A DNA stretch of 64,000 nt from CAZQRW01 sp964596115 (GCA_964596115.1 CAZQRW010000001.1:1-64000), one strand, 5' to 3'; counted from the stretch's first letter, positions 33,641 through 45,638 are shown. Translations and numbers: made by a program. Notes: generated by a model not told the origin, from the sequence alone.

Positions 33641-35249
33641 AATATTTTGATGTTAAAAATTCAAATATTTTGTTCCTATCTTCAAGTTCCTTTAGGAATA
33701 TTCTGTCACCTTCATTGTGTTTTTTCTTATCCAGCATTAATTTTAGCTTGTTGAAGTTTTCGTAATGTTCAGAGATCCTATTCTCTGCATAATCTTTGGC
33801 ACTTAATGTACTAATTAGGAATTCCCAGTCCGAAGACTCAAGAAGTAACAATTCCCTTGCCATTAGATCCTTTACTTTATCATTTCCTTGTTTTTTAGCA
33901 ACATTAAGCATAATTTTTTCCGCATCATATATCTTTTTCCAAACCCATTTTGTCGAATCGTTTAACCAAATCCAGTGGAATCCTCCCTTTCCCCAAGAAC
34001 CTTCAGGAAGTTTTATTACCTCTTCAGGCTGATTATTTTTAAGGTAATTAGCAGGGGTGTTCAAATCAACAAAAGAATTCTTGAATCCTTCAATTAATCT
34101 TTTTAAAAACTGAGGTCCTTCAAACCACCAGTGGCCAAAAAGTTCAGTATCATATGGGGCAGCTATGAAAATATTGTTATCTTTCTTGAGGATTTCTTCA
34201 ACCAGACCTTTAAAGTGGGATGAGTGGCTGAGGAGTCTCTCTTCAACTCTTTCAGGTTCGTAAATTTTTTTGTCGGCAAGGTCATATTTAGGGTTCGTTA
34301 CCCTCCAATACCTATGACCACTTGGGAATTTCTTTTTGTGAAATTCAAGATACCATTCGTCCCCAGGATATCCGTGTTCTCCACTCCAAACCTGGAGTCC
34401 AGTCTTTTTATCCCTCCCAAATACGAATAAAGGCCTCTCTTCTGAATCCAGTCGATAAGGCTGATAGATGTTCAAGGGTTTTTTATTTGGTATTAATTCA
34501 TTTTTCATTCTATCGTAAATTATTCTTAATCCTTCAAATTTCTCTAAATAAACCCCAATTGCTTCACCACCTTCAATAAGATGAGAGTCAACAAAAAAGA
34601 ATTTTAAGTCGTACTTTGATAGAAAATACTCTATTCCTTTTCTTTTACTCTCTTCTCCCGTTATAGGGTTTTTCCATCTATAACCTGGTCTATAGGCGGA
34701 TTCAGGCAGCCAAATCCCTTGAGGCTTTTTACCAAAAAACCTCTCGTATGCCTCCACGCCTACCCTGATTTGAACATCTATACATTTGTCGTATCCTAAA
34801 AGAGGTAGGTAGCCATGCGTAGCAGCTGAAGTGATAATATCAATTTTCTCGTCATGTAAGAGTTGTTTAAATCTGGTGGCTATATCAAGGTTTGAATTTA
34901 ATTGATGAGAATAAAAAGTTACCCAAAAATTCGCAACCTTCTTATACATTATCTGATTAGACTTATTAAAATAATTTAAGTCCTCCTTTGCTGAAAGCAA
35001 TCTCTCTTTGAGGTAATTTCTAAAGATATTTATAAAGCGTTGAGACCTCAACTGTTCCAATAGGACAGGTGTTACAGAAAATGTAAGTATATTTTTACCT
35101 TCGGATTTCTCGAGGACATCTAAAAGTGGCAGGTAAGATTCTGAAGCAGCTTCGAGTAGATATATCAATCCATGAGGCCATTTTCCGTAACCAATTACAT
35201 ATGGAATATGGGAATGGAGAACAATTCCAAGGTTCTTCCCCAATGTCAT
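33633..35249 (-). CDS. GH57 1,4-alpha-glucan branching enzyme-like
   Basis: The 538-residue protein starts with the GH57 signature region 1 ([18 protein letters not shown]). It contains [10 protein letters not shown], carrying the expected catalytic Glu, and [15 protein letters not shown] with the catalytic Asp, followed by a helical C-terminal domain. These features match bacterial GH57 branching enzymes (about 520-540 residues) better than amylopullulanases. It would introduce alpha-1,6 branches into glycogen-like glucans. It overlaps clpC by 4 bp and the amylase by 8 bp. Confidence 0.85.
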   Translation of the reverse strand: MTLGKNLGIVLHSHIPYVIGYGKWPHGLIYLLEAASESYLPLLDVLEKSEGKNILTFSVTPVLLEQLRSQRFINIFRNYLKERLLSAKEDLNYFNKSNQIMYKKVANFWVTFYSHQLNSNLDIATRFKQLLHDEKIDIITSAATHGYLPLLGYDKCIDVQIRVGVEAYERFFGKKPQGIWLPESAYRPGYRWKNPITGEESKRKGIEYFLSKYDLKFFFVDSHLIEGGEAIGVYLEKFEGLRIIYDRMKNELIPNKKPLNIYQPYRLDSEERPLFVFGRDKKTGLQVWSGEHGYPGDEWYLEFHKKKFPSGHRYWRVTNPKYDLADKKIYEPERVEERLLSHSSHFKGLVEEILKKDNNIFIAAPYDTELFGHWWFEGPQFLKRLIEGFKNSFVDLNTPANYLKNNQPEEVIKLPEGSWGKGGFHWIWLNDSTKWVWKKIYDAEKIMLNVAKKQGNDKVKDLMARELLLLESSDWEFLISTLSAKDYAENRISEHYENFNKLKLMLDKKKHNEGDRIFLKELEDRNKIFEFLTSKYYV

Positions 35250-37681
35250 ACCTCAGTAGATATAGCTTCCGAAGAGAGAAATATTAGCTTATCGCCCTGC
35301 CTTGAAACGATGATTTTCTTACCCTTCTGCCATTTTCCTCTTAGGATCTCTTCTGCCAATGGATCCTCAAGATACCTCTGAAGTGTCCTATAAAGAGGAC
35401 GTGCCCCATATACAGGATCGAATCCTCTCTCTATGATGAGCTCTTTTGCTTCTTCAGTAAGAGAAATTTCATAGCCCTTTTCTTTAATGCGAGCTGCGAT
35501 TTCCTGAAAGAGGATTTCAACTATTTTTTTCATTGTTTCTTTTTCGAGTGAATGAAATACAACAATCTCATCGACTCTGTTGAGAAATTCTGGATTAAAT
35601 GTTCTTTTAAGTTCTTCTATTAGATACTCCTTCATCTTATCATAAGAGACATCGGTCTCACTTTCTCTTCTGAACCCAAGCGTGCCTCCCTTGCCAATAT
35701 TCTTAGTTCCTATGTTTGAAGTCATAATAATAACACAATTTTTAAAGCTGACCTTTCTTCCATATGCATCAGTAAGAATACCATCATCAAGAATTTGAAG
35801 GAGTAAGTTAAAGACCTCAGGATGGGCCTTTTCAATTTCATCAAAGAGAACAACACTGTATGGCCTTCGCCTTACTTTTTCTGTCAATTGTCCACCTTCA
35901 TCGTATCCCACATAACCTGGAGGAGCACCAATTAACTTTGAAACATTAAATTTTTCCATATATTCACTCATGTCTAACCTGACAAGGGAGTTCTCACTAT
36001 TGAAGAGGAACATTGCCAGCTGTCTTGCAAGTTCTGTTTTGCCTACACCGGTTGGGCCAAGAAATATAAAAGAGCCAATAGGTTTTCTTGGATCCTTCAA
36101 CCCTGTTCTACCTCTTCTTATTGCCTTTGCAACGAATTCAATTGCTTCATCCTGTCCCACTATCCTCTTCTTTAATTCTTCTTCCATTCGTAGAAGTTTT
36201 TCCGCTTCTTTTTCTTCAAGTTTAAGTAGTGGAATACCAGTCCACATAGAGATAATGTACCTTATATCTTCCTCGCTGACATTTCCGACGAACTCTGCTT
36301 TCGAGGATCTCCACTTTTCTGTTTTTTCGTTTATTTTTTTCTCGAGTTCTTCTTTTTTATCCCGTAATTGAATTGCCTTTTCATAGTTACCCTTGTCCCT
36401 TGCATCTTTTAATTTTAGCTTTACATCTCTCAATTTTTCCTCAAGGTTCAGAACTTCTTCAGGCATCTTAAGGTTTGCAAGTTTAACTCGTGCCCCTGCC
36501 TCATCAAGAACATCAATTGCCTTATCCGGAAGATATCTATCATTTATATATCTATCAGAGAGCTTTGCAGCAGCCTCAAGCGCTTCTTGCGAGTACTTTA
36601 CTCTATGATGTTCTTCATATCGAGGCTTTAATCCTATAAGAATTTTTAAGGTGTCTTTTACAGTAGGTGGATCTACAATTATAATCTGGAATCTTCTTTC
36701 CAGGGCGCCATCTTTCTCAATATATTTTCTATATTCCTCCATAGTTGTTGCTCCAATACATTGAATTTCTCCTCTTGCAAGAGCAGGTTTTAACATATTT
36801 GACGCATCAATTGCTCCCTCAGCGGCTCCCGCACCTACTATCGTATGAAGTTCGTCTATAAAAAGAATTATATTGGAGGATTCTTCTATTTCATTTAGGA
36901 TTGCTTTTAATCTTTCTTCAAACTGCCCTCTATATTTTGTTCCAGCAATCACTGCGGCGAGGTCAAGACTCAATACCCTTTTGTTTAATAAGGGATCTGG
37001 AACATCGTTCCGTGATATTTTTTGGGCAAGTCCCTCCACAATGGCAGTCTTGCCAACGCCTGCTTCACCTATTAAAACAGGATTATTTTTCTTTCTCCTT
37101 GAAAGTATTTGTATTACCCTTTCTATTTCTGTTTTTCTCCCTATAATAGGATCAAGTTTCCCATTGGCGGCAAGCTGAGTTAAATCTCTGGTATAATAAT
37201 CAAGGGCTGTCGTTCTCTGAGACCTTCCTTTTCCTCTTTTTCTATTCAGAATGGTGAGGAGGATGTTTCTGGCTTTCATTATATCAAGACCGAACTCTAA
37301 TAAAACTTCACTTGCCAGTGAATCCTGAATGCCAATAATACCAAGGAGTAAATGCTCTACACCAATGATATTTTGCCCAAGTTGCCTTGCCTCTCTTTTT
37401 GCTAATTCCATAGCATCTAGTGCATCCTTAGAAAAATCAATTCTTGAACCGGGTATTACAAGCTCTTCATTTCCAACATTTTGTTCTAATTCTCTCCTTA
37501 GTGATATGATATCAACATCCCCATCCTTCATAATAGAAACACCCAGGTTTTGTCCCTCATAAATAATACCAAGTAAGAGTATCTCCGGGGTTATTTTATC
37601 AAGATTCCTCTTTCTTGCCTCAACCTCAGCAAGACTTAATACTCTATGTAGCTGTTCGCTAAACCTTGGATCCCTAAACAT
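35246..37681 (-). CDS. clpC: ClpC-type AAA+ unfoldase
   Basis: This 811-residue protein has the full ClpC architecture. The N-domain carries two repeats (residues 1-145), AAA1 has Walker [10 protein letters not shown], the middle domain has a UVR motif ([20 protein letters not shown]), and AAA2 has Walker [13 protein letters not shown] and the sensor region [11 protein letters not shown]. ClpC feeds substrates to ClpP; no clpP is in the window. The upstream neighbours are mcsA and an mcsB homologue, as in Firmicutes ctsR operons, but no CtsR is present. Spacing to the mcsB-like gene is 1 bp. Confidence 0.92.
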   Translation of the reverse strand: MFRDPRFSEQLHRVLSLAEVEARKRNLDKITPEILLLGIIYEGQNLGVSIMKDGDVDIISLRRELEQNVGNEELVIPGSRIDFSKDALDAMELAKREARQLGQNIIGVEHLLLGIIGIQDSLASEVLLEFGLDIMKARNILLTILNRKRGKGRSQRTTALDYYTRDLTQLAANGKLDPIIGRKTEIERVIQILSRRKKNNPVLIGEAGVGKTAIVEGLAQKISRNDVPDPLLNKRVLSLDLAAVIAGTKYRGQFEERLKAILNEIEESSNIILFIDELHTIVGAGAAEGAIDASNMLKPALARGEIQCIGATTMEEYRKYIEKDGALERRFQIIIVDPPTVKDTLKILIGLKPRYEEHHRVKYSQEALEAAAKLSDRYINDRYLPDKAIDVLDEAGARVKLANLKMPEEVLNLEEKLRDVKLKLKDARDKGNYEKAIQLRDKKEELEKKINEKTEKWRSSKAEFVGNVSEEDIRYIISMWTGIPLLKLEEKEAEKLLRMEEELKKRIVGQDEAIEFVAKAIRRGRTGLKDPRKPIGSFIFLGPTGVGKTELARQLAMFLFNSENSLVRLDMSEYMEKFNVSKLIGAPPGYVGYDEGGQLTEKVRRRPYSVVLFDEIEKAHPEVFNLLLQILDDGILTDAYGRKVSFKNCVIIMTSNIGTKNIGKGGTLGFRRESETDVSYDKMKEYLIEELKRTFNPEFLNRVDEIVVFHSLEKETMKKIVEILFQEIAARIKEKGYEISLTEEAKELIIERGFDPVYGARPLYRTLQRYLEDPLAEEILRGKWQKGKKIIVSRQGDKLIFLSSEAISTEV

Positions 37682-37682
37682 A

Positions 37683-38726
37683 CTACCTCCCTATTCTATT
37701 ACTAATTATTGTAGCTCTTTTTTGATTTTCAAGGGTAGGATTAATTTTTTTGTCAGAGGAAAATCTTATGTGAAAGGGTTGGGTAAAAAACTGTAGTCTA
37801 TTTATTTCTTGTATATCTATACCCTTTATTATTCCATAACCGATGCCCAATCTAATAGCGGAGAGGAGATTTAGGCATTCTCCCATTTCTAATAATTTTG
37901 CATTTGTCAGGATGCCGTAGGCTCTTTTTACCCTATCCTCTATTTCGAGAGGAAGGTTATCCATTAAAAATGCGCGTGCATTGTATTCCTTTTTCACGAT
38001 GTCTTCAGCATTTTTTCTTACAATCTCTATAATATCTTCTTCGCTAATACCAAGTGTTTGTTTATTCCTCAGATAAAAAAGACTACCTAATGCCTTATCG
38101 CGTTCCTCAAATGCAGGCAAAATAGACAATCTCTTTTTTGTGAGAGACTCTGACAGTTCCCTTATTCCTTCTGCTATTACGAGACCAGGTATATGAAGCA
38201 GAACGGAAATAGTCAAACCTGATCCAGTGTAATTAGAAGATGCAGTAAGATAACCAAATTCTTTGTCAAAACCAATTTTGAACTCCTTAGAAATTTTAAG
38301 ATGAGCCCCCAAACACTTTTCAAAGGAGTCTTCAAAATTCAGCCCTGGTGATATATAATATATCTTTATATGTTCAACGTCATTTATTATTATACCTGAA
38401 TTTTCCTCATTATTTATCATTATAGCCTTATTGGAAGGCTCTGAGATGAAACCCAGACCAACGTGGTTTCGCTCATAAAGGAGCTCCCTCTCATCCGCGA
38501 TCAATTCATCTGCCTTGTAAAAATGACTGAAGTCTTCTCTTAAACTATCAAAATTTTCAAAACAATTTATGATTTCTTTTAATTGTGGTTGATCTGCTTT
38601 ATTGACAAATTTGTACGTGTCAATATTTCTCCTGAGTGTAATTCTCGTTGAAAGGACAACATCATTGAATTTTCCTACTTCAGAAAGATAAAAGGGAATA
38701 TTCGAAAGGAATTCTTTAACTTCCAT
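37683..38726 (-). CDS. McsB-like protein lacking catalytic residues
   Basis: Across its 347 residues it aligns along the whole of protein-arginine kinase Mcs[56 protein letters not shown], then [19 protein letters not shown] and [12 protein letters not shown]. The phosphagen-kinase signature CPTNxGTGLR is altered: the essential Cys is Ser163 and the following Arg is Thr172. The Glu-Asp-His-(I/L)-Arg motif reads VEHIK, the RG-YGEGS loop is gone, and the phospho-arginine docking RDxxRA reads ENQKRA. It probably has no kinase activity and may be a ClpC/McsA adaptor. It overlaps mcsA by 11 bp. Confidence 0.85.
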   Translation of the reverse strand: MEVKEFLSNIPFYLSEVGKFNDVVLSTRITLRRNIDTYKFVNKADQPQLKEIINCFENFDSLREDFSHFYKADELIADERELLYERNHVGLGFISEPSNKAIMINNEENSGIIINDVEHIKIYYISPGLNFEDSFEKCLGAHLKISKEFKIGFDKEFGYLTASSNYTGSGLTISVLLHIPGLVIAEGIRELSESLTKKRLSILPAFEERDKALGSLFYLRNKQTLGISEEDIIEIVRKNAEDIVKKEYNARAFLMDNLPLEIEDRVKRAYGILTNAKLLEMGECLNLLSAIRLGIGYGIIKGIDIQEINRLQFFTQPFHIRFSSDKKINPTLENQKRATIISNRIGR

Positions 38727-39186
38727 TGGCTTTTAATTCCTTTTCAAACTTCTCTATTTCGTTTCTTATTTTTATTGCATCCTCATATTTTTCATCCTCT
38801 ACGTATTGCTCGAGTTTTTTTCTTAATATTCTTAGATTCTTTTTTATAGTGAGAATGCGTTCATCCTGCTTAATTCCAGTCCCTTTGTAATAGTCGCTGC
38901 CGTGAATCTCTTTAAAAATAGTGTATAGCTTTGGTCTAAATGCATTATAGCAGGTAGTACACCCAAATATATGGGTATCTTCAAATTCCTCAAATGTAAG
39001 GCCGCACACAGGACACTGAGGAATAAAGTTCTCATCGATTTCTTTTTTTTCTTCATCAATATGGGGCTTTAAGATTCCCATTTCTCTCGCACAATCTTTA
39101 CAGAGGTGAATAATCCTTGTGCCATCTTTTGTGACCTCTACAAAGTTTATTTCTGCTTTTCTCTTACCGCACCTATCGCATTTCAT
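38716..39186 (-). CDS. mcsA: McsA-like zinc-finger adaptor with UVR motif
   Basis: The 156-residue protein has two CxxC pairs per zinc site: CDRCGKR with CKDCA, then CPVCG with CTTCY. It ends in a UVR helix (YEDAIKIRNEIEKFEKEL). This is the layout of McsA, which activates McsB and interacts with ClpC. It overlaps lolD upstream by 14 bp and the mcsB-like gene by 11 bp. Because the McsB partner looks catalytically dead, McsA here may act mainly on ClpC. Confidence 0.85.
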   Translation of the reverse strand: MKCDRCGKRKAEINFVEVTKDGTRIIHLCKDCAREMGILKPHIDEEKKEIDENFIPQCPVCGLTFEEFEDTHIFGCTTCYNAFRPKLYTIFKEIHGSDYYKGTGIKQDERILTIKKNLRILRKKLEQYVEDEKYEDAIKIRNEIEKFEKELKANGS

Positions 39187-39850
39187 ATTCCTTTAATTCT
39201 CCCTGTTCTAAATTATACTTCCTTTTAGCTATTTTTGCAACCTCATAATTGTGAGTGACAAGTATAAATGTAATATTTTCTAGTGATTCTATAAGTTCTA
39301 TGACTTCATCCGAATGATCTGGATCAAGATTTCCCGTTGGCTCATCCAGAAATAAAATATCAGGGTTATTTATGAGGGCTCTTGCAACTGCTACTCGTTG
39401 TCTCTCTCCTCCTGAGAGTTTATTTGGTTTATGGTTGAGTCTGTGGCTTAATTCAAGATCTTTTAGAATTTTTTCTCCTCTGGAGAGAGCTTTTGAGTAT
39501 TCAATGCCACTTATCAATAAGGGAATAATAACGTTCTCAAGGGCAGTAAAATCCGATAAAAGATGATGGAATTGAAAAACAAAACCGAAATGTTTGTTTC
39601 TGAATTCGGCAATTCTCTCATCAGAGCCCTTATAGATTGACTGGTTATTAAAATAAACACTGCCCTCCGAAGGTTTTTCAAGACCTCCTAAAATATGAAG
39701 TAAGGTGGATTTACCTGCTCCACTGGGGCCAGTAATTGATATTGTATCACCATTATAGACCACAAGATTTATATTTTTCAGAACCTCAATATTATCTTCT
39801 CCAGATTTGTATGTTTTTTTAATATCCTTACAGAGGAGTAACTCATTCAT
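39173..39850 (-). CDS. lolD: LolD-type ABC ATPase
   Basis: The 225-residue ATPase has Walker A GPSGAGKST, signature LSGGERQRVAVARAL and Walker B ILFLDEPTGNLD, with the length and MacB/LolD-type spacing of lipoprotein-release ATPases. It overlaps the LolE-like permease gene by 8 bp. The pair should extract lipoproteins from the inner membrane for transfer to the outer membrane. Confidence 0.85.
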   Translation of the reverse strand: MNELLLCKDIKKTYKSGEDNIEVLKNINLVVYNGDTISITGPSGAGKSTLLHILGGLEKPSEGSVYFNNQSIYKGSDERIAEFRNKHFGFVFQFHHLLSDFTALENVIIPLLISGIEYSKALSRGEKILKDLELSHRLNHKPNKLSGGERQRVAVARALINNPDILFLDEPTGNLDPDHSDEVIELIESLENITFILVTHNYEVAKIAKRKYNLEQGELKEYEMR

Positions 39851-41057
39851 TTCTGATTGCCTCTACAGGATCAAGTTTGGATGCCCTTCTGGCTGGATAG
39901 ATCGTTGCTATAAATGAAAGTAAAAATGCAGATATACCAACAATGATAAAATCTGATATCTGCATATGCACGGGCAGTTTATCTATAAAGTAAACATCTG
40001 AAGGTAGAGAAATGAATTTGTACTTACCCAATGCCCAACATAGGGCATACCCAATGGAAAGACCAAGGGAGGTTCCAAACCCTCCAACAAAGATGCCATC
40101 AAGGAGAAAAATCCCCATTATTTTTTTACCAGTGGCGCCCAGTGCTTTTAATATTCCAATCTCTCTGGTTTTTTCAGAAACAATCATTATAAGAATACTG
40201 GTTATGTTAAATGCAGCCACTAAGACAATTAGGGTGAGTATAATAAACATTGTTACTTTTTCCAGTTTTAACGCGGCAAAAAGATTCTTGTTCATATTTA
40301 TCCAGTTTCTAACCCTGTATGGATACCCAAGTGTAAGTATAAATTCTTTTGATAGTTGTTGAGCCTTGTAAATGTTCTTTATGTTGAATTCAATACCAGT
40401 AACACCCTTTATATGTAAGAGATTTCTCGCTGTATTAAGAGAAACAATTGCTATCGTGGCATTTATTTCGTACATACCTGCATCAAATATCCCCCGAACA
40501 ATACATTCTTTTCTTGAGGGAATAAGGCCAAAGGGTGTTTTTATGCCGCTATAGGGCGAAGAAATTTCAATTGTATCACCAATGTGTGCTCCAAGGCCAT
40601 CTGCAAGGTAGTTACCTAAAACAACACCATTTTCACCAAGTTCAAATTTTCCAGAAATTATCTTTTTGGGTATTATATTCACCTCTTTAAATGTCTTAGG
40701 ATCCACCCCACGGAGTATAATCCCATCTGTAGCATTGTTATGTTTTATAAGAATTTTTGTATATATAAAAGGTGTATAACCGACTATGGCAGAGGTAACT
40801 TTCTTTAATGTATCTACAACCCAGTCAGGATTATCGATAGTCTCTCCATAAAATTTTGTTACTATAATATGGCCACTTGCGCCAAGTATTTTGTTTCTGA
40901 GATCGTCTTCCATACCATTCATTACTGAAAGCACTACTACAAGAGTGGCTACGCCAATTGTTATACCAGAAATAGAAAAAACCGTAGTAAGGGAACGAAA
41001 AAATTCTCTTCTCTTCACCCTTATAAATCTTTTTGCTACAAATGGAATAAATCTCAT
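39843..41057 (-). CDS. LolC/LolE-type permease
   Basis: The 404-residue protein has the FtsX/LolE fold: one N-terminal membrane helix (SLTTVFSISGITIGVATLVV), a periplasmic domain of about 200 residues with NGMEDDLRNKILGASGHIIV at its start, and three C-terminal helices ending at ARRASKLDPVEAIRNE. A single LolF/LolCE-like subunit next to one LolD implies a homodimeric transporter. It overlaps lysS by 4 bp. The presence of a Lol system supports a diderm cell plan. Confidence 0.85.
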   Translation of the reverse strand: MRFIPFVAKRFIRVKRREFFRSLTTVFSISGITIGVATLVVVLSVMNGMEDDLRNKILGASGHIIVTKFYGETIDNPDWVVDTLKKVTSAIVGYTPFIYTKILIKHNNATDGIILRGVDPKTFKEVNIIPKKIISGKFELGENGVVLGNYLADGLGAHIGDTIEISSPYSGIKTPFGLIPSRKECIVRGIFDAGMYEINATIAIVSLNTARNLLHIKGVTGIEFNIKNIYKAQQLSKEFILTLGYPYRVRNWINMNKNLFAALKLEKVTMFIILTLIVLVAAFNITSILIMIVSEKTREIGILKALGATGKKIMGIFLLDGIFVGGFGTSLGLSIGYALCWALGKYKFISLPSDVYFIDKLPVHMQISDFIIVGISAFLLSFIATIYPARRASKLDPVEAIRNE

Positions 41058-42505
41058 TCTTTTAATTGAGGGAATAAGATTACATCTCTTATGGATGGAG
41101 CATCAGTGAAAAGCATAATTATCCTGTCAATGCCAATTCCGAGACCACCGGTCGGAGGCATACCATATGAAAGGGCATTAAGAAAGTCTTTATCAAAACT
41201 CTCTGTTTCAAAATCACCTTTTTTTCTCATTTTCATCTGTTCTTCGAATCTTTTTCTCTGTTCAATAGGATCATTTAACTCAGAATATGCATTTCCAATT
41301 TCAAAAGCAGAAACGAAGGGTTCAAATCTTTCTACCAGGTTCTTATCACCCCTTTTTTCCTTTGCAAGTGGGGATATATCCCTTGGATAATCTATTATAA
41401 AAGTAGGCTGGACAAGGTTCGGTTGGACAAATTTATCAAATATTGCTTCAAGGATCTTACCTCTACTTAGCTTTTCCTTTACATCAACACCTAATTTATT
41501 TGCTTTATTTTTTGTTTTTTCATAATCAAGGGAATAAAAATCCACATCAGTATATTTTTTAAGCGCTTCAAAGTAAGGAATCCTTTGCCACGGTGTTCGG
41601 AAAGATATATGGTTGCCCTGATAATCAATGTAATCTGAGTCACAGGTGACATTGGCAAGTTTCAGAAACAGATTTTCAACAAGTTCCATTATATCAAAGT
41701 AGTCGCAATAGGCACAATACGCTTCAAGCATTGTAAATTCAGGATTGTGAAACCTGTCTACACCTTCATTTCTGAAATCCTTCCCAATCTCAAAAACCCT
41801 TTCGAATCCTCCGATTATGAGTCTTTTGAGGTATAACTCATCAGCAATTCTAAGGTATAATTCTCTATTAAGAACATTGTGATATGTCTTAAATGGTTTT
41901 GCGAATGCCCCACCATAAACAGGTTGAAGGATGGGCGTTTCTACCTCTAAGAATCCATTTCCCTTAAAGAATTCTCTTATAATATCAATGATTAGCGATC
42001 TTTTTATGAATATTTCTTTTACCTTTGGGTTTGCAATAAGGTCAAGATATCTATATCTATATCTTAATTCGATATCCTTGAGTCCATGCCATTTTTCGGG
42101 TAAAGGATGGATTGATTTTGCAAGAATCTCTAAATGTTTTACCCATATTGTTACTTCTCCTGTATGTGTTTTAAAAACTTTACCTTTTACACCGATAAAA
42201 TCGCCTATATCAATGAGCTTAACTATATCAAATTTTTCGCCGAGTGTATCATATTTAAAGTACACCTGTATTTTTCCAGACATATCTTCAATGTGGGAGA
42301 AACCAGCCTTTCCATGTATTCTTTTTGAGACTAATCTTCCACAGGAAGAAACCTCTTTTCCCTCATAACGTTCAAAATTATTCCTTATATCCTTGATTGA
42401 GTTAGTAGTTTCAAATTTATATGGATAAGGATCTATTCCCAGACTTTTTAATTTTTTTACTTTTTCCTTTCTTTGTTTGACTTGATCAAGTTCTTTTTCT
42501 TCCAT
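41054..42505 (-). CDS. lysS: lysyl-tRNA synthetase, class II
   Basis: This 483-residue class II enzyme has an OB-fold anticodon-binding domain (about 55-155, VSSCGRLVSKRIHGKAGFSH), motif 2 (FRNEGVDRFHNPEFTMLEAY) and motif 3 (GLGIGIDRIIMLF). It charges tRNA-Lys. ATG 42505 is 6 nt from the -10 box TATACT, with no Shine-Dalgarno sequence, so translation is probably leaderless. It heads the lolE-lolD-mcsA-mcsB-clpC-GH57-GH13 chain of overlapping genes. Confidence 0.93.
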   Translation of the reverse strand: MEEKELDQVKQRKEKVKKLKSLGIDPYPYKFETTNSIKDIRNNFERYEGKEVSSCGRLVSKRIHGKAGFSHIEDMSGKIQVYFKYDTLGEKFDIVKLIDIGDFIGVKGKVFKTHTGEVTIWVKHLEILAKSIHPLPEKWHGLKDIELRYRYRYLDLIANPKVKEIFIKRSLIIDIIREFFKGNGFLEVETPILQPVYGGAFAKPFKTYHNVLNRELYLRIADELYLKRLIIGGFERVFEIGKDFRNEGVDRFHNPEFTMLEAYCAYCDYFDIMELVENLFLKLANVTCDSDYIDYQGNHISFRTPWQRIPYFEALKKYTDVDFYSLDYEKTKNKANKLGVDVKEKLSRGKILEAIFDKFVQPNLVQPTFIIDYPRDISPLAKEKRGDKNLVERFEPFVSAFEIGNAYSELNDPIEQRKRFEEQMKMRKKGDFETESFDKDFLNALSYGMPPTGGLGIGIDRIIMLFTDAPSIRDVILFPQLKE

Positions 42506-42511
42506 AATGGA

Positions 42512-42539
42512 AGTATATGTAAAAACTAAAGAATGTCAA
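42512..42539 (-). promoter_or_regulatory. lysS promoter, leaderless geometry
   Basis: TTGACA (42539-42534), a 16-bp spacer and TATACT (42517-42512) on the minus strand. The ATG of lysS follows after exactly 6 nt. Confidence 0.6.
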
Positions 42540-42596
42540 TAAAGTGAGAAAATATCAGATCAGGCAAATGCAACATAGTGTATTAAATTGGAACAG

Positions 42597-45500
42597 TTAT
42601 TCAGACTTTGAATGGGACTCGATTGTAGCCTTTATTGCCCTGACAAGATCCTTATATCTATAAGGTTTCTTGATAATAGCACTAAATCCATATTTTTTAT
42701 AATTAGACAAAACAGCGTCATTTGAATATCCGCTTGATACAATAGCATTGACATTAGGGTCTATTTTCTTTAGTTCCTCAATTGTTTCTAATCCTCCTTT
42801 ACCACCTGGGATTGTTAGGTCAAGGATAACAATGTCAAAAGGATTGTCTCTTTTGATGGCTTCTTTGTATAGCTCTATTGCTGTATCTCCATCCTTTGCT
42901 CCTGTAACCTTGAATCCTGATTTTTTAAGCATTCGAGAGGCAGAATCAATTATTATCTGTTCATCATCCATTATGAGTACCTTTCCGTTACCTTCAAGAA
43001 TAAATTCACTCTCTTTTTTCTCATTTCTCCTTTTTCTTTTTTGTGGAGAAGCAGGAAGATAAATATAAAAAGAAGTACCTAACCACTGCTTTGAAACAGC
43101 AGTAATATATCCATTATGCCTCTTGATAATTGAGTAGACAGTAGAAAGGCCGAGCCCACTACCCTTCTGTTTCGTTGTAAAGAATGGATCAAATATTTGT
43201 GACAGGTACTTTTCAGGTATCCCAATTCCATTGTCTTCTATTCCGATTTTGATATAATTACCATTTTTTAACGGCAAATTTTCGTCTCCATTTAAATGTA
43301 TGTTTTCGGCTTTTATTGTTATAATTCCACCTTCAGGCATAGCCTGATCGGCATTAAGAATCAGGTTATTAATTACCTGGCTCATCTGGTCTATATCTAC
43401 CTCTACCTGCCATAAATCATCCGGAATATGAAAATTGCATTTGACATTTGAACCACTCAAGATGAATTTTGCTGATTCTTCTATTAATTCCTTCATTGAT
43501 GCAAGTTCCTTTATAGGTGCTCCCCCTTTTGAGAAAGTCAAAAGTTGTTGTGTTAAACCTCTCGCCCTCTGGGATGCATTTTCGGCTTCAGTTAATAAAT
43601 CATAGATCCCTTCACCGGGATTCACCTCCATTTTTGCAAGAGAGATGTTACCAATGATGCCTGTTAGTATGTTGTTAAAATCGTGGGCGAGTCCTCCTGC
43701 AAAGATACCAAGTGATTCTAATTTTTCAATTTTTTGTTTCTCTCTTTCCATTAACCTATATTCTGTGATATCGCGTACTACTCCCATGGCTGCATACCTG
43801 CCATCAAAAATTATTCTTCGAACAGAAAAATCACAATATCTTATCTTTCCTTCCTTCGTTATTACCCTTGCAGTATAAAATTCGGGTGTTTTGATTCCTT
43901 TCTGTCTTTTTTCTGCTATGCCAAATATTTTTTTCCTATCTTCAGGATGTATTAAATCCCATACATTTATCTGATAGAGTTCTTCTTTGGTAAAACCAGT
44001 AATTTTACTGAGACTTTCATTAACAAAGAGGAAATTGTTCCCTCTATAGATATAAATTCCATCATAGATTTGTTCTACAAGATTTCTGTATTTTTCTTCA
44101 GATTCTTTTAATGCACGTTCCGCCTTTTTTCTTTCAGTTATATCTGTATAAACTGCTACGACACCCACAAACTTGCCTTCAACCATTATAGGAGATCCTG
44201 AAAGGATAACATTTACTGGTGAGCCATCCTTTCGGAAGCGGATACTCTCCAGAGGTTTTATTTCTTTTCCCTCGAGTGTTGCCTGAGTAAATGTATTTGC
44301 CTCTTTAAATACCTTTGAATTGGTTATTAAGGGGTCAAGCTCTTTTCCTATTACCTCCTCTTTTGTGTATCCGAACAATTTTTCTGCCCCTAGATTCCAA
44401 TCCACAATATGCTGCTGGGGGTCAAGGGTAATAATAGCGTCAGGGGCAGAAGTCATAACGCTTTCCAGGTATCTTTGGCGCTTTTCTATTTCTTGTTTTA
44501 CTTTCTCTTTTTCAGTAATGTCATGAATAACGGTTAAAACCCTTACAACCTTATTGTTAACAAATATTGGTATTTTTTCTGTTTTAGTAATCAATTCTTT
44601 TTTTCCTACTTTAGTTTTTTCTTCTGTGATGAGGATTTTCCCGGTTTCAAACACATCTTTATATTCATTGATAACCTTTTTGTGCAAAAATGGAAAAACC
44701 TCCAGGATATGTTTGCCAATGGCGTCTGCTTTTAGCCCGAGTTCCCTATTCCATTTTTTGAAGGCATCGTTAAAAAGTACAATTCTTAGTTTTCTATTCA
44801 CTACATGTATTGGATTATATATAGAAGCGAGTGTAGTGCGATATTGAAATTCAGATTGTTTAAGTGACTCTTCCATTCTTTCTCTTTCAGTAATATTTTC
44901 AGCGAATCCACATAATCCTATAACATTTCCTTCTGCATCAAAAAGTGGGACTTTTGTTGTTTTGAATATTTGGGTTTTGCCATTTACGGTAATAGTATTT
45001 CTACTTCTATGCTTTTTTTTTCTTTTTATGACATAGTTATCAGATTTTTTCAATTTCTTGGTTTCATCTGGAGAAAAAAGGTCTTCATCTGTCTTTCCAA
45101 TTATTTTTTCTGTTGACATTTTAAAGGCTTTAGAGAAAGCAGGGTTAATATTTATATAATGCCCTTCTTTGTCCTTTAAAAATATGATTTCATCAGATGC
45201 ATTCAGTATTGCCTTAAGCTGCTCCTCTGATTTTTCCAATTTTTGTTTTATTTTTGATTGTCTATTTGTAACGTATGATAAAATAATTGTCCCGAGATAA
45301 TTTCCATTATTACCAAGTATTGGTTTTGCAGCTATATGTATCCGTTTTTTACCAAGATTCTCGTTTATCGTATCAATTTCAAAAATTTTTTTGTCACCAG
45401 TTTTCCAATTTGCTATTTGTTTTTTTAATGTCCTGGCGGCATCAGGACACACAAAATTAATGAAATTTTTCTCTTCTAATCGTCCATTTGGCACATCGAA

Positions 45501-45638
45501 AATTTTTTTTAGAGTAGAATTTACATAAACAAAATTACCTCTTGTATCAAGGAGTGCAATTCCTACCGCCATTTTCTCAAGTAACGGATCATCTATCCTC
45601 AGACTTATATTTTCCACTTCTTTTAAAGGACGCTTCAT
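42597..45638 (-). CDS. multi-PAS hybrid histidine kinase
   Basis: The protein has about 1013 residues from ATG 45638, which has AGGTGGG upstream; a GTG at 45668 would add ten. Five PAS domains can be picked out, starting near [59 protein letters not shown] and [14 protein letters not shown]. They are followed by HisKA with the phospho-His in [11 protein letters not shown] (about residue 650), HATPase boxes [10 protein letters not shown] and GSGLGLSTV, and a C-terminal receiver (VLIMDDEQ, phospho-Asp in [11 protein letters not shown]). No membrane segment is visible, so it senses cytoplasmic signals. No dedicated response regulator is adjacent. Confidence 0.88.
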   Translation of the reverse strand: MKRPLKEVENISLRIDDPLLEKMAVGIALLDTRGNFVYVNSTLKKIFDVPNGRLEEKNFINFVCPDAARTLKKQIANWKTGDKKIFEIDTINENLGKKRIHIAAKPILGNNGNYLGTIILSYVTNRQSKIKQKLEKSEEQLKAILNASDEIIFLKDKEGHYININPAFSKAFKMSTEKIIGKTDEDLFSPDETKKLKKSDNYVIKRKKKHRSRNTITVNGKTQIFKTTKVPLFDAEGNVIGLCGFAENITERERMEESLKQSEFQYRTTLASIYNPIHVVNRKLRIVLFNDAFKKWNRELGLKADAIGKHILEVFPFLHKKVINEYKDVFETGKILITEEKTKVGKKELITKTEKIPIFVNNKVVRVLTVIHDITEKEKVKQEIEKRQRYLESVMTSAPDAIITLDPQQHIVDWNLGAEKLFGYTKEEVIGKELDPLITNSKVFKEANTFTQATLEGKEIKPLESIRFRKDGSPVNVILSGSPIMVEGKFVGVVAVYTDITERKKAERALKESEEKYRNLVEQIYDGIYIYRGNNFLFVNESLSKITGFTKEELYQINVWDLIHPEDRKKIFGIAEKRQKGIKTPEFYTARVITKEGKIRYCDFSVRRIIFDGRYAAMGVVRDITEYRLMEREKQKIEKLESLGIFAGGLAHDFNNILTGIIGNISLAKMEVNPGEGIYDLLTEAENASQRARGLTQQLLTFSKGGAPIKELASMKELIEESAKFILSGSNVKCNFHIPDDLWQVEVDIDQMSQVINNLILNADQAMPEGGIITIKAENIHLNGDENLPLKNGNYIKIGIEDNGIGIPEKYLSQIFDPFFTTKQKGSGLGLSTVYSIIKRHNGYITAVSKQWLGTSFYIYLPASPQKRKRRNEKKESEFILEGNGKVLIMDDEQIIIDSASRMLKKSGFKVTGAKDGDTAIELYKEAIKRDNPFDIVILDLTIPGGKGGLETIEELKKIDPNVNAIVSSGYSNDAVLSNYKKYGFSAIIKKPYRYKDLVRAIKATIESHSKSE

